Shown here piece after piece: positions 47,229-56,533 of a DNA stretch of 64,000 nt. Both the position numbers and the translations under genes were made by a program. The notes under the pieces are model-generated. The model was not told the DNA's origin and did no database searches. It saw only the letters and a program-made list of their open reading frames with translations. Positions within the stretch are counted from its first letter, which is position 1, and each line of letters begins with the position of its first letter. This stretch comes from Pseudomonadota bacterium (GTDB lineage Bacteria; Myxococcota_A; UBA796; SXON01), in contig SXON01000213.1 in assembly GCA_005778355.1 (NCBI GenBank), positions 37,745 to 101,744 of the forward strand, read 5' to 3'.

Positions 47229-47317
47229 GGGGGCTCCGGGTTGCTTGCCACAACGAGGTGGACCGGGCGATCCCCTCACGAGCAGGGCGTTGCTCTTGAC
47301 TGACCAAGAGCTAGGTC
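47229..47317. other. Short intergenic region with hairpin
   Basis: Holds the left part of repeat copy C and the hairpin GCTCTTG-N6-CAAGAGC (47292-47311), a possible terminator for the HD gene although no T-run follows. Confidence 0.5.
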
Positions 47318-47341
47318 TTAACCCTTAACCTCCGGCACCTT
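47295..47341. repeat. 47-bp dispersed repeat, copy C
   Basis: Right half (GGTCTTAACCCTTAACCTCC then GGCACCTT) equals copies A and B. Read on the minus strand it encodes the last residues KVPEVKG and TAA of the HD gene. Confidence 0.85.
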
Positions 47342-48439
47342 CTGGCGGGCGACGTGCTCGGCGAACGGGGTGGACTCGCTGAAGAAGAAGCCGCGACGAT
47401 GAACGGTGGCGGCGAGCTTCTCAATGAATGCGGCCCGGCCGGCGGCGAAGGCATCGTCATCGACGAAGGCGTACTCGGCGCGCACGCCCTGTACGTAGGT
47501 GGCGTAGTCGTCGGCGAGGGAGGCGAAGACACCGAAGTCGGCGTCGAGAAAACGTCGGATCGACTTGCCGTGGGGGCCCGGTGCGATCTCGTCGAGGGGG
47601 TGGGCGGTCGCGAGGACCAGCAGCCGGGCGAGCGCCAGGTCGGCGGGCTTGACGCCCTTCTCCACCATTCCCGGCGTGGCGCGGTCGAGCCACTCGACGG
47701 ACCGAACCTCGTTGTCGGCGCGCGTGGGGTCGTAGACAGCGTCGTGGAAGAAGGCCGCGAGTATGAAGGCCTCGGCCGGATGGTGGCCGGCGATGGCGTC
47801 GAGCACGGCGAGCAAGTGGCGCGGGCCGTGGTAGGCACGGTGGGGCTCGCACCAGGCCGAGATCAACTCGTCACGGAGGGTGTCGTGGCCCCAGGGGAAG
47901 CGCCATCGACAGCGCTGGATCACGTCGTCAAGTGAGGCCTCCGGCAGCCGCGCTTGTCGCCGTCGCTCGATGGCCCGGTTGGCGATGCCCTCGACCCAGG
48001 GCCGGTCTCCGGCGGGCAGCACGAGGAGCACGTCGGCGAGCCCGTAGTGCACCCACTCCCAGGTGAGCGCCGTGTAGGCAAGCATCCTCGGGCCGATTCG
48101 GGCGCGAATGTCCCGGGTCTCGGCCTCGTCGATGCCGTTCTCGGCCAGTCGTCGCAGTGTCTCCGACTTCTGGGGCGGATCGAACTCGGTGTCGAGGAAC
48201 TCCTCGGCGAGCAACGACCACAGGTCGTCGCGACTCACCACGGGGATGCCGTGAAGTCGCCCGAAGTTCTCGAGGTCGCGCCGATGAGTGGCGTGCACAA
48301 GGCCGATCCGCCCGTCGATGGTCACCACCTCGGGCGGCCAACGGTCGAGTCGCAGCTCGCGGACCCGCGCGGGGAGTACCTCGCCGCCGAGGTGCGAGTC
48401 GCCCCCGAGGTGGCCGGGATGGATGGTGAGGAAGCTCAA
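47318..48439 (-). CDS. HD-superfamily phosphohydrolase fused to an unknown N-terminal domain
   Basis: 373 residues. The C-terminal half (about 190-360) is a metal-dependent HD hydrolase: AYHGPRHLLAVLDAI, FILAAFFHDAVYDPTRADNEVRSVEWL (His-Asp pair), TAHPLDEI. The N-terminal 170 residues (HPGHLGGDSHLGGEVLPARVRELRLDRWPPEVV...) form a separate domain I do not recognise. The final seven residues come from a dispersed repeat (copy C), so the original C-terminus may have been altered. Follows the gene at 48443 by 3 bases. Confidence 0.7.
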   Translation of the reverse strand: MSFLTIHPGHLGGDSHLGGEVLPARVRELRLDRWPPEVVTIDGRIGLVHATHRRDLENFGRLHGIPVVSRDDLWSLLAEEFLDTEFDPPQKSETLRRLAENGIDEAETRDIRARIGPRMLAYTALTWEWVHYGLADVLLVLPAGDRPWVEGIANRAIERRRQARLPEASLDDVIQRCRWRFPWGHDTLRDELISAWCEPHRAYHGPRHLLAVLDAIAGHHPAEAFILAAFFHDAVYDPTRADNEVRSVEWLDRATPGMVEKGVKPADLALARLLVLATAHPLDEIAPGPHGKSIRRFLDADFGVFASLADDYATYVQGVRAEYAFVDDDAFAAGRAAFIEKLAATVHRRGFFFSESTPFAEHVARQKVPEVKG

Positions 48440-48442
48440 GTC

Positions 48443-49702
48443 CTAGCGGCCGAAGAGCTTGGCCCAGAAGCCGGTCTTCTTTGGCGCCTGGTGCTCCACC
48501 GGCTTGCCGTCGCTCCGGGTGAGCCTCGCCAGGCCCACGACCTCGCCGTCGATCACCGCGAAGAGCGTCGTGCCGAGTCGCTCGTTCGGCGCCGCTTTGT
48601 CGTAGTCGTGGTTCACGATGTTCTGGAAGCCCCCGAGCACCTCGGGCTTCGCCACGCCGTTGTGCACCCAGAGCCGACCCTTGCAGGGGACGGCCGCTGC
48701 GAGCAGCTCGGCGCCAAGCCGGGCGTGAAGTCCGCGCATGAAGGCCCGGTCGAAGAGCTTCTCTGCCGCGTAGTAGTGTCCCGAGGCCACGACGGCCTTG
48801 AGCTCGTCGACGGCAATCTCGTCGACCTGCACTTCGACCTTGGTGAGGTTGAGCGCCGCCTCGACGCGGTACTGTGCCACCTCCTCGGCCTTCGCGTCGC
48901 CGGGCATCGACTTCACCGACGAAGGCAGGTCGACGACGATACCTAGGAGCGGCAACTTCGCTTCGAGAGCCTCGGTCGTGCCGAGGATGGGCACGTGCAG
49001 CGCCAGCTCCCGGCCCGGGAAATCATGTGGACGGAGCTGGTACATCACGTCGCCGTCGGGCGCCAGCTGGTCGGCCAGCATCGCGAGGAAGCGGCTGGGG
49101 AACTCCGTGTTGTCCTCGTTGAGGAAACGCTCGGTGCGCCCAAACACGTTGATGAGAGTGCCGCCCACCGCGAAACGGAACGGGATCATGCACTGGATCT
49201 CGTCGTCGGCCACGAGCCGGGCCGGGTATTGCCGCCGGATCGCCACCACCGTGGCCGAGCCGAGCGCGGCCACGGCCGCCCACACCTCTCCCTCGAGCTC
49301 CTTGTCGAGCCTGGCGACGATGGCGCGCTCGGCAACCTCGAGTTCTCCGTGTTCGGCGAGCACGCGCTCGCCGAGGCGCTCGATCGCGGCGTTGACCTCG
49401 GATTCCACCACGGTCGGGTCGGGCGACGCCGGGTGGCGTGTCTCTCCAGGGGTGACTTCCACGCTCGCACCCAGAGCGGCGAGGAGGCGCGCGAAACGCT
49501 CAGGGGGGCCCTGCATCGCCGCGTACCGCACGGCGGCGCAGCGGCCCGACCGTAGCGGGTTTCGGACCCGCGCCGCGGCGAAGAGCACGCTGGTTTCCCA
49601 GTCGGCCTCGATCTCGTCGGCCTCGCGGTGGTCGGTCTGCACGGCCACGTCCTGGCCATTGACCCTCACCACGAAGTCGATCTTGGCGAGCTCGTTGAAC
49701 AT
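48443..49702 (-). CDS. Hypothetical cytoplasmic protein
   Basis: 419 residues, no signal peptide or membrane segment. Mixed alpha/beta composition; notable stretches are ELAKIDFVVRVNGQDVAVQTDHR, CMIPFRFAVGGTLINVFGRTERF and VASGHYYAAEKLFDRAFMRGLHARL, ending in KTGFWAKLFGR. No family recognised. Operon with the HD gene downstream; 42 bases after the beta-helix protein upstream. Confidence 0.6.
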   Translation of the reverse strand: MFNELAKIDFVVRVNGQDVAVQTDHREADEIEADWETSVLFAAARVRNPLRSGRCAAVRYAAMQGPPERFARLLAALGASVEVTPGETRHPASPDPTVVESEVNAAIERLGERVLAEHGELEVAERAIVARLDKELEGEVWAAVAALGSATVVAIRRQYPARLVADDEIQCMIPFRFAVGGTLINVFGRTERFLNEDNTEFPSRFLAMLADQLAPDGDVMYQLRPHDFPGRELALHVPILGTTEALEAKLPLLGIVVDLPSSVKSMPGDAKAEEVAQYRVEAALNLTKVEVQVDEIAVDELKAVVASGHYYAAEKLFDRAFMRGLHARLGAELLAAAVPCKGRLWVHNGVAKPEVLGGFQNIVNHDYDKAAPNERLGTTLFAVIDGEVVGLARLTRSDGKPVEHQAPKKTGFWAKLFGR

Positions 49703-49744
49703 GGACGCCTCGTCGCCCGGTGGTATCCCGGCGTCGGCGGCCGT

Positions 49745-51664
49745 TCAGGCGCCGAAGGTGACCGTCAGGGCGAGGACCTCTCCCGCCGTCGTGCCGACGT
49801 AGAGGGTCTTGCCGTCGGGGGCGACGCCCAGCGCGCAGACGCCTGGCAGCGGGAGCCGCAGGAGGCAGCGCCGGTGGACATCGTGGGCAACCAGGACGCC
49901 GTCCATGGCCACCAGCGAGTACGGGCCGAGGGGCGTCATGAAGCTGTCGAGTCGGAACCACTGGAGGCCGGTCCAGTCCCAGGGCTCCTCGGGTATGAAC
50001 GCCCCCTGGGCGATGGCCTCCGGATTCGTGGGCGGTCCGGGCGGGCGCCACGCCTGGCGCCAGGTGCAGCGGTCGGTGGGGTGGCCGCTGTCGTCGGCGC
50101 TGATGAGCACGTGAGGATCACCCACCCTGAGGGCAACGAGCGGGGCATACACGGCGGTGTCGCCCAGCCGTTCGAGGGACGTGTCGTGTAGGGTCAGCCC
50201 GAGGACCGAGTGCGTGCTGCCTCGCGACAGGGCAATGACGTGCGGGGGGCGGTGGACGAGGGCCACGCAGCTCGTCGCGGTTTTCCCTCTCGCGGCCACG
50301 CCGTCGGCGCCAACCCGCGCGAGGGTGCCGTCGGTGCAGGCGACCAGGCAACCCCCCTCGACCCCCACGATCGCGTTCACACCCGCGCGCCCGAGCTTGG
50401 CGAGCGGGGTGGGCGGCCCGAGGAGGAGCGGCGCAGGGCCCGCCGGCCGTCCCGAGAACGCGGCGAAGGCGGCCACCCCTGCAGTACCGGCTTCGGCCCA
50501 GGCGGCCACCAGCGCGTTGTCGGCGCCGGTCCACATGGACACGCTCGCCTTGCGCTGGTCCGCCAACCAGTCGCCCCGGGCGGTCAGCGCCGCGATCCAG
50601 CCTTCCGTGTCGAGCCCGGGGCCGACGGCCGTCGTGGCCCGGCCGCTGCCCCGCGCCTCGACCTTGCCGGGGGGGAGCGTGCAGTTCGGCGCCTCGATCA
50701 CGCCGGCCACGTCGGCATAGGCGGCCCACTCGGGCGTGCCTCCCAGCGTCACACCCTCGAGCGTGAGCCTCCCAGCGTCGAGCGCGAGAAGCGTCGCGAG
50801 GGGCGACTCCACGGATCCGCCCTTCGCGCGAAGGCTGGCGACCCCCTGGACCTCCAGGCCATTGCCCTCGCTGGCGCTCACCGTGGTTTCGCGGAGGTCG
50901 ACGTTGGAGCGGTCGGCCGCGCTGACGCCGGCACCGGTTGAGCCGGTGATGGCGACGCCACGGACGCTGATGACGGCGTCGCGGTCGGCCCGCAGGCCGA
51001 GGCGGGCGCCCGTGATTGTCCCGCCCTTCACATGGAGTTTTCCGCTGTCCGCCGTCAACCCGGTGTCGTAGGCGCTCGCGTCGCAACGATCAAGGTGCAG
51101 CTCCCCCATTTCCGCGTGGTATGCCCTGCTGCCCGGGCCGACGCAGGCGCAGCGCCGCGCCTTGGCGCGCCCGGCGGCTGACGCCTTCACGCCCGTGGGG
51201 CAACCGTGGAAGGTGCAGTGTTCGACCTCCAAGTTCACGTGCTCGGCGCGAGGGTAGGCCGAGGTGCTGGCCCCGATACAACAGTTCTCGAAGCTGCACT
51301 TCGCGACGACGGCGCGCCCCGTTCCCCGCGCGTCGATGCCCGCGTGGACGTTGCTCTCGTGGGCGCCCCACTTGGCCGCTGGTTCCACGACGTAACCGTG
51401 GGCCGCGCCCACGAGGCGGCACTCGCGGATGAGGAGCTCGCCGCCGGGCTCCACCACCACGAGGCTGCCCCAGGACGCCGTGCCGTCCGGCCGGGCGGTC
51501 CTCCGGATCTCGAGGTTCTCGATCGTGACCTTGGCCCGCACGCGGATCAGGGCGTCGCGGATGTGTCCCTCGATGCAGGCCCCGGGGGTGCCTCGCAGGG
51601 TCGTGGGCTCCTCCAGCACCAGGGCGTCCGCCAGTGTTCGCGTGCCCTCGATTGTCGTTTCCAC
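49745..51664 (-). CDS. Beta-helix plus propeller-like protein without signal peptide
   Basis: 639 residues. Residues about 1-310 form a right-handed parallel beta-helix (repeats such as LIRVRAKVTIENLEIRR, LLIRECRLVGAAHGYVV, VAKCSFENCCIGAS, LEVEHCTFHGCPTGVKA, VRGVAITGSTGAGVSA). The rest shows WD/PQQ-like blades (VNAIVGVEGGCLVACTDGTLARVGADG; ALGVAPDGKTLYVGTTAGEVLAL). Beta-helix proteins of this kind are usually secreted, yet no signal peptide is visible and the ATG is 17 bases after the DUF3160 lipoprotein gene. Function unknown; a polyvalent scaffold is conceivable. Confidence 0.65.
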   Translation of the reverse strand: METTIEGTRTLADALVLEEPTTLRGTPGACIEGHIRDALIRVRAKVTIENLEIRRTARPDGTASWGSLVVVEPGGELLIRECRLVGAAHGYVVEPAAKWGAHESNVHAGIDARGTGRAVVAKCSFENCCIGASTSAYPRAEHVNLEVEHCTFHGCPTGVKASAAGRAKARRCACVGPGSRAYHAEMGELHLDRCDASAYDTGLTADSGKLHVKGGTITGARLGLRADRDAVISVRGVAITGSTGAGVSAADRSNVDLRETTVSASEGNGLEVQGVASLRAKGGSVESPLATLLALDAGRLTLEGVTLGGTPEWAAYADVAGVIEAPNCTLPPGKVEARGSGRATTAVGPGLDTEGWIAALTARGDWLADQRKASVSMWTGADNALVAAWAEAGTAGVAAFAAFSGRPAGPAPLLLGPPTPLAKLGRAGVNAIVGVEGGCLVACTDGTLARVGADGVAARGKTATSCVALVHRPPHVIALSRGSTHSVLGLTLHDTSLERLGDTAVYAPLVALRVGDPHVLISADDSGHPTDRCTWRQAWRPPGPPTNPEAIAQGAFIPEEPWDWTGLQWFRLDSFMTPLGPYSLVAMDGVLVAHDVHRRCLLRLPLPGVCALGVAPDGKTLYVGTTAGEVLALTVTFGA

Positions 51665-51681
51665 TCGGTTCCCCCGCGCCT

Positions 51682-54441
51682 TCAGTTGTCGTCCTCGTTC
51701 GCCCAGTCCGGTCGCTCGGCGTTGTCGACCTGCTTCCGCCAGGCCTCATCGTCGAGCTTGGTCCCGGCCACCACCTCGTAGTAGCTGTACACCGCGCCGT
51801 AGCCCGGGATGAGCAGGCCGCGGTCGCCCAGGAGCACTGTTATCGAGCGCGGCCGCCCCACGGCGGCGTGCCACTCTCTGGTGCCATCGAGGGGGTCGTT
51901 CCACGTGTGCACATCGACGATCTTCATCATCGGATCAGGGGCGGAGATCTCCATCTCCTTGCCTGCTGCAGTGGCCGACAGGAGCAAGAAGGGGTGCTCG
52001 GTGGTGCCGGCGAATGACCGGATGAACTGGTAGTCCTCATCGGAGAGGGGCTCGTCGCGCCCCTGGCGTTCGGCGAGCAGTCCGAGGCGTCGTGCGTCGG
52101 TCGCTGCGTCCGCGAGGACCTCGGGCACACGACCGGGCGTGGCCGCGTGTTTGTCGTGCTCGGCCAGGCGGTCGAGCAGCAAGGCGACCTGGGCCCAGGC
52201 TTCCGGCACGGGGTCGACAACGCCGCGCATCGGCTCGGTGGTGAGGTACTCGAAACCCTCCGGGCCACCACCGCCCATCTGCGCGGCCGAGGTCTCGTTG
52301 ACCAGGACCGTCGTGTGACGGAAACTCGTCCAGCTGGCCAGCGCCGTTTCCCAGAGGCGGGCCCGCCAGCGCTCGGGATCGACGCCCTCGGGAGTCGTCT
52401 CGTCGTTGCCTAGCAGCTGGACGAGTCGGAGCCAGTTGTCGACGAAGCGTTCGCTCTGGATGGGGGCCCCGAAGCGGGCCTGGAGCTCGTCGTGGACGGG
52501 GTCGAGGTCGGGGTAACGGTCATAGGCTGCGCGGAGCTGTTCGCGGGCGGTGCGGCTGCCGAGGCCGGTGAGCAGGTCGAGGCCCGAGGGGAGGCCACGC
52601 TCGGGCACGGTGCAGGTGCCCGCGAGTTCGTCGTGCGCGGTCACCCGTTCGAGGATCTCGCTGTCGCGGCCCCAGGAGAGGGGGAAGATACGTTCTGGGC
52701 GCTTCGCGACTTTGCCCGAGGGGCAGTCCGCCCTCGCGTGGGGCGTCTTGTCCCAGGCGCCGAGGGCGCCGTCGTACCGGCTGCCGGAGAGGTAGGGCGA
52801 CTGGGCGTCGATCCAGGCGCGCCATGCCGCGACGAGCCCGGGTTCGCCCCGGAGGGCGTCGCGTTCCTCGCGGCTGAGTTTCAGGCTATCGATGTATTTG
52901 AAGGCCCGGAAGTAGTTCGAGAGCGCCTCGCTTGTGGCGTAGGGTCCGCGAGGGTGAAAGTCGGCAAAGTCGACCGTGTCCCCGTGATCCTCACTGGCGA
53001 GGCTGCCCTCGGCGAGCGCGGCCTGGCCATCGGGGAAGGCGTAGTCGCCCTGGAGCATGCTCCGCGTGCCCATCGCCACGCGCGACACCCGGTCAATGCC
53101 GCGTTGCCGAGCGGCGGTCTCGAGCGCGTCGACCAGGGCGTGGAGGCGGGGAATCGCGACGTCGCGCTCGACCTGGAGGAAGACCCCCTGGAAGCCCGCG
53201 TGGAGCACCTCCAGCATGCCGTCGAGGGAGGCGAAGACGGGTCGACTGGTGTCGTCGTAGAGCCAGCCGTCGTACACCTCGTAGAGTTGTTCCCGTCGAC
53301 TCGTGGACAGGTGCATACCCGCGCGGGCGAGCGCGGCCTCCTCGGCGGCCGATGCCATCACGGCCGTGAGGTGCCGCACCGGCGCCAGCGGGGCCTCGAC
53401 GGCCACGGTGACTAGGCCTCCGGCCGTGGGGCCCACCAGGGTTCGACCATTCTCGGCGGTCGCCGGGGGGGCGAGGAACTGTGGGCCGGTCACCTCAAGT
53501 TCCTTGTCGTACGGATCGCGAAGGCGGACACCGGGCCGCTCAGCCGACCATCCCACGGCGTAGTAGCCGTTGGGGCTCCAGGTGTAGTGGCCGCTCACGA
53601 CGTAGGTCGCGTCGTCTCCCCAGTTGAGATTCCCAGAGTCCCACGCGCGCTCGTGGATGCCGCCGTCGCCATCGCGCCAGAGGAGCGCGCCGGTGGCCGG
53701 GTGAAGCGACAGCGGCGTGGCGCTCTGGGCCGCGACCGGGACCGGGGGTTTCTGCCACTCGTCGGCCGGCTCGCGGATGTCGGCGTCGGTGAGCGGCCCG
53801 AGCTTGCCGTCGGGTGTCGTCACCTCGTAGGTGCGCGAACCGGAGCGGCGGGTGCTGAGGACCTGCGTCTTCTGTCCCTCGTACGCGCGGGCGTAGAAGA
53901 CTCGCTCCTCGCCGTCGTAGCGCACGAAGGGGGCGATGAGGGAGGAGAGGGGGTGTTCACTCTCCGACACGACGCCCGTGCCGGCCCACGCGCCGCCAGA
54001 CGCGCGCCCGCTCACGATGCTCCAGCCCGTGCCGTCGTGCACGATCGCGTAGGCGGTGTCGTCGAGGCGGGAGAGCGCGAACTCGCGGGCCCCGGGGAGC
54101 GAGAGGGGCGCGAGCGCCTGTCCGAAGTCCCAGGTCCAGGCCGCGTAGTCCAGGCCGGTGGTGGTGACCAGGACGGCAAAGCGACCCTGCGCGTCGAGGT
54201 CGAGATCGACGAGCTGGTGGCCGGTTGGCAACGGGACGCCGCGTCCCGCCGGGATTCGACCCAGGCCGTGGAGGGGCCAGCCCTCGCTGTCCGGCGGCGC
54301 GTCGGTGACCACCGGGTCGACCGGCTCGGGGACGACCGGCTGCGGGGGCGCGGGCGTCTCGGCGGGGGGCATGGTCTCGGGTTCGTCGGACAGGAGCCCA
54401 CTGCAGGCGAGGAGTGACAAGAACGCGAACCCGCGGTTCAT
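51682..54441 (-). CDS. DUF3160-domain lipoprotein
   Basis: 919 residues. Signal MNRGFAFLSLLAC is a lipobox (Cys 13) followed by a Pro/Glu/Thr-rich linker. Residues about 55-340 look like propeller blades (LVDLDLDAQGRFAVLVTTTGLDYAAW; YAIVHDGTGWSIVSG). From about 380 to the end is DUF3160: RPVFASLDGMLEVLHAGFQGVFLQVERDV, YFRAFKYIDSL, NETSAAQMGGGGPEGFEYLTTEP, HPFLLLSATAAGKEMEISAPDPMMKIVDVHTW, GYGAVYSYYEVV. DUF3160 proteins are large exported proteins of unknown role in myxobacteria and others. Coupled to the small membrane gene upstream (ATGA). Confidence 0.8.
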   Translation of the reverse strand: MNRGFAFLSLLACSGLLSDEPETMPPAETPAPPQPVVPEPVDPVVTDAPPDSEGWPLHGLGRIPAGRGVPLPTGHQLVDLDLDAQGRFAVLVTTTGLDYAAWTWDFGQALAPLSLPGAREFALSRLDDTAYAIVHDGTGWSIVSGRASGGAWAGTGVVSESEHPLSSLIAPFVRYDGEERVFYARAYEGQKTQVLSTRRSGSRTYEVTTPDGKLGPLTDADIREPADEWQKPPVPVAAQSATPLSLHPATGALLWRDGDGGIHERAWDSGNLNWGDDATYVVSGHYTWSPNGYYAVGWSAERPGVRLRDPYDKELEVTGPQFLAPPATAENGRTLVGPTAGGLVTVAVEAPLAPVRHLTAVMASAAEEAALARAGMHLSTSRREQLYEVYDGWLYDDTSRPVFASLDGMLEVLHAGFQGVFLQVERDVAIPRLHALVDALETAARQRGIDRVSRVAMGTRSMLQGDYAFPDGQAALAEGSLASEDHGDTVDFADFHPRGPYATSEALSNYFRAFKYIDSLKLSREERDALRGEPGLVAAWRAWIDAQSPYLSGSRYDGALGAWDKTPHARADCPSGKVAKRPERIFPLSWGRDSEILERVTAHDELAGTCTVPERGLPSGLDLLTGLGSRTAREQLRAAYDRYPDLDPVHDELQARFGAPIQSERFVDNWLRLVQLLGNDETTPEGVDPERWRARLWETALASWTSFRHTTVLVNETSAAQMGGGGPEGFEYLTTEPMRGVVDPVPEAWAQVALLLDRLAEHDKHAATPGRVPEVLADAATDARRLGLLAERQGRDEPLSDEDYQFIRSFAGTTEHPFLLLSATAAGKEMEISAPDPMMKIVDVHTWNDPLDGTREWHAAVGRPRSITVLLGDRGLLIPGYGAVYSYYEVVAGTKLDDEAWRKQVDNAERPDWANEDDN

Positions 54442-54734
54442 CGTGGCTCCAACTGTGGCGGCTTCGGCTGCGGGAGACAGGCGCTGGAGTTCGCGGCGCG
54501 GGATCGCGTGGCGGCGTCCGCGCGCGCCAAGATGGCCTCGCAGAGGCGAACCGAGGTGCTGTCCGGGCCGAATGCCGCGTCGCGGTTCCGGGCCTCCTCC
54601 AGAGCCAGCGCCCAGCCCGCTCGCTCGGCGACGCCGGTGACGAGCGAGCCCACGTAGAGCGGGAAGGCCACCGCGGGGAGGGCGAGCAAGAGCCGCAGGG
54701 CGCGCGGGCGGAGCACGTCGACGAGGGTGGTCAC
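54438..54734 (-). CDS. Small membrane protein between kinase and DUF3160 genes
   Basis: 98 residues from GTG at 54734, overlapping the kinase stop (GTGA). One or two hydrophobic segments (LRLLLALPAVAFPLYVGSLVTGVAERAGWALAL), then a soluble tail with two Cys. Its stop overlaps the DUF3160 start. Unknown family; the tight coupling suggests it joins the kinase and the lipoprotein functionally. Confidence 0.6.
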   Translation of the reverse strand: MTTLVDVLRPRALRLLLALPAVAFPLYVGSLVTGVAERAGWALALEEARNRDAAFGPDSTSVRLCEAILARADAATRSRAANSSACLPQPKPPQLEPR

Positions 54735-56533
54735 GAGGCTGCCAATTCGCGCGCCGCGCGTTCGCGGTGCGACAGCTCGGTCACCAGTGCGCGCTGGGCG
54801 CTGAGCTGCGCGTCGAGGGCCACGGTGTCGATCGCGTCGAGCGCGGCGATCACTTCCAGGACCGCTTGCACACGACGCGCGCGCTCGTCCTCCCGCGCCT
54901 CGAGCCACCGGGCGTGTGCCTCGGCGGCGGGATCGTCGCCGGGGCGCCGTGATCGGGCGTGGGCCTCCAGCTCGCGGTCGATCTGGGCGATCGTCGCGAG
55001 TAGCGCGAGGCTGGAGCGCGCCGCGTCGACGGCCGCGCGGGCGGAATCGGGATCGAGCTGCGTGAGCGCAGCCCGCAGCCGTCGAATGAGCGCGCGCCCG
55101 AGGCCAAGGGCGGAGGGGGGAGGGGCCAGGGCTCGGAATGCTCTCCACTCTGGCGCGAGGAGCATGGCCGCGGCCTGAGTGCGTGGCAGGCGGAAGGCCG
55201 CGGGCAGGAACCAGTGCGCGTTCTTGTGGATGAACCATCCTGCTGGCGGACCGGCCGCGAGCGTCGCGACGAGCCCCCACTGGCCCACCGCAAACCAGCC
55301 CAGCCAGCACGCAGCTGCCCAGGCCCCGAGGATCCCGCCGACCAGGAAGAGGCCGGGCGTCTCCGCGCGGTGAAGGAGGTCGAAGTTGGATCCGTCCCGC
55401 GAACGCACCTCGATGGTGTGCCCCGCGCTGACGAGCCGCACCTGTAGCGCGTGCGCGTACGCCGCGTCGACATCGGACACCAGCACGACGGGGGGCGAGG
55501 CCAGCGCGCGCTCGGGGTCGATCCCGGGGGCCGGGGTGGCACCGTGGCGAGCCAGCTCGCCAAGGACGGCGGCGGGCGCGCGGTCGGTTCGCGTGAGCAC
55601 GACCATACTCCCACCAGGGCGCGCGGCCGGGCTCGCGCCGCAGGCAAGACAGTCGTCCAGCTGCTGGCTCGGTTCGCCGCAGGCGGCACAAGCGAAGGGG
55701 GGTGCGACGGGGCGGGGCGGTGGTGTCGCAAGCGCACGGAGCACGGCGGGCGCGGTGGCCGGGCGCGCATCGGGGTCGAGTCGCAAGAGGCTCGCGATGA
55801 GCTCCGCTTCGCCCGGGAATAGGTCGTCGCCGCACGGCACAGGACCGTCGCGCGTGGCCTTCTGGTGCAAGAGCTCGTACACGCTCGGGGCGACGAAGGG
55901 GAGCTGCCCGGTGGCGAGTTCATACCAGGTGACGCCGAGCCCGTAGAGATCCGCGCGGGCGTCGATCGGGCGACCGCTCACGGCCTCGGGGGCAAGGTAG
56001 TCGGGCGTGCCGAGCACCATCGAGCAGGTGGTGAGGTCGGAATAGGCGCCCACCCGCGCGAGGCCGAAGTCGAGGAGCTTCACGACCCCATCGCCGAGGC
56101 GCATGATGTTCCCCGGCTTGATGTCGCGGTGCACCACGCCGCGCGCGTGCGCGTAGGCGAGGGTCTCGAGGATCGCGGCGACGATCGCGCGCCGCTCGCC
56201 CGCAGGAGGCCGGGGGTGTGCCCGCAGGTAGCGGGCGAGGTCTTGCCCGGGGAGTCGTTCCATTGCGAAGAAGCAGCGGTCGCCGTCGTCGTGGAAGGAG
56301 TAGATGCGAACGAAGCCAGGGTGGTCGCCGAGCGACTGCGCCACGCCGAGCTCGCGGCTGAATCGTTCCCGGGTGATCGGCGACTCGGCGTGCTCGGGAA
56401 GCAGGATCTTCAACGCCACGTCCTGGCCGCTCGACTCGTCCGTCGCGGCGACAACCAGTCCGATGGCGCCCCGTCCCAGGGTGTGGCCCACGCGGAAACG
56501 CCCCCCGAGCAAGGTCCCGGGCTCGAGTTTCAT
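54731..56533 (-). CDS. Ser/Thr protein kinase with zinc ribbon and membrane segments
   Basis: 600 residues from ATG at 56533 (ATGA overlap). Kinase domain 10-265: LGRGAIGLVVAA, DVALKIL, HRDIKPGN, DFGLARVG, TPDYLAPE. A Cys4 zinc-ribbon-like motif follows (CAACGEPSQQLDDCLACG, near 285-305), then a domain with DPERALASPPVVLVSDVDAAYAHALQVRLVSAGH, two hydrophobic segments (LFLVGGILGAWAAACWLGWFAVGQWGLVATLAAG) and a long alpha-helical C-terminus. The kinase is cytoplasmic and membrane-anchored. Likely couples envelope signals to the DUF3160 lipoprotein operon (inference). Confidence 0.88.
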   Translation of the reverse strand: MKLEPGTLLGGRFRVGHTLGRGAIGLVVAATDESSGQDVALKILLPEHAESPITRERFSRELGVAQSLGDHPGFVRIYSFHDDGDRCFFAMERLPGQDLARYLRAHPRPPAGERRAIVAAILETLAYAHARGVVHRDIKPGNIMRLGDGVVKLLDFGLARVGAYSDLTTCSMVLGTPDYLAPEAVSGRPIDARADLYGLGVTWYELATGQLPFVAPSVYELLHQKATRDGPVPCGDDLFPGEAELIASLLRLDPDARPATAPAVLRALATPPPRPVAPPFACAACGEPSQQLDDCLACGASPAARPGGSMVVLTRTDRAPAAVLGELARHGATPAPGIDPERALASPPVVLVSDVDAAYAHALQVRLVSAGHTIEVRSRDGSNFDLLHRAETPGLFLVGGILGAWAAACWLGWFAVGQWGLVATLAAGPPAGWFIHKNAHWFLPAAFRLPRTQAAAMLLAPEWRAFRALAPPPSALGLGRALIRRLRAALTQLDPDSARAAVDAARSSLALLATIAQIDRELEAHARSRRPGDDPAAEAHARWLEAREDERARRVQAVLEVIAALDAIDTVALDAQLSAQRALVTELSHRERAARELAAS

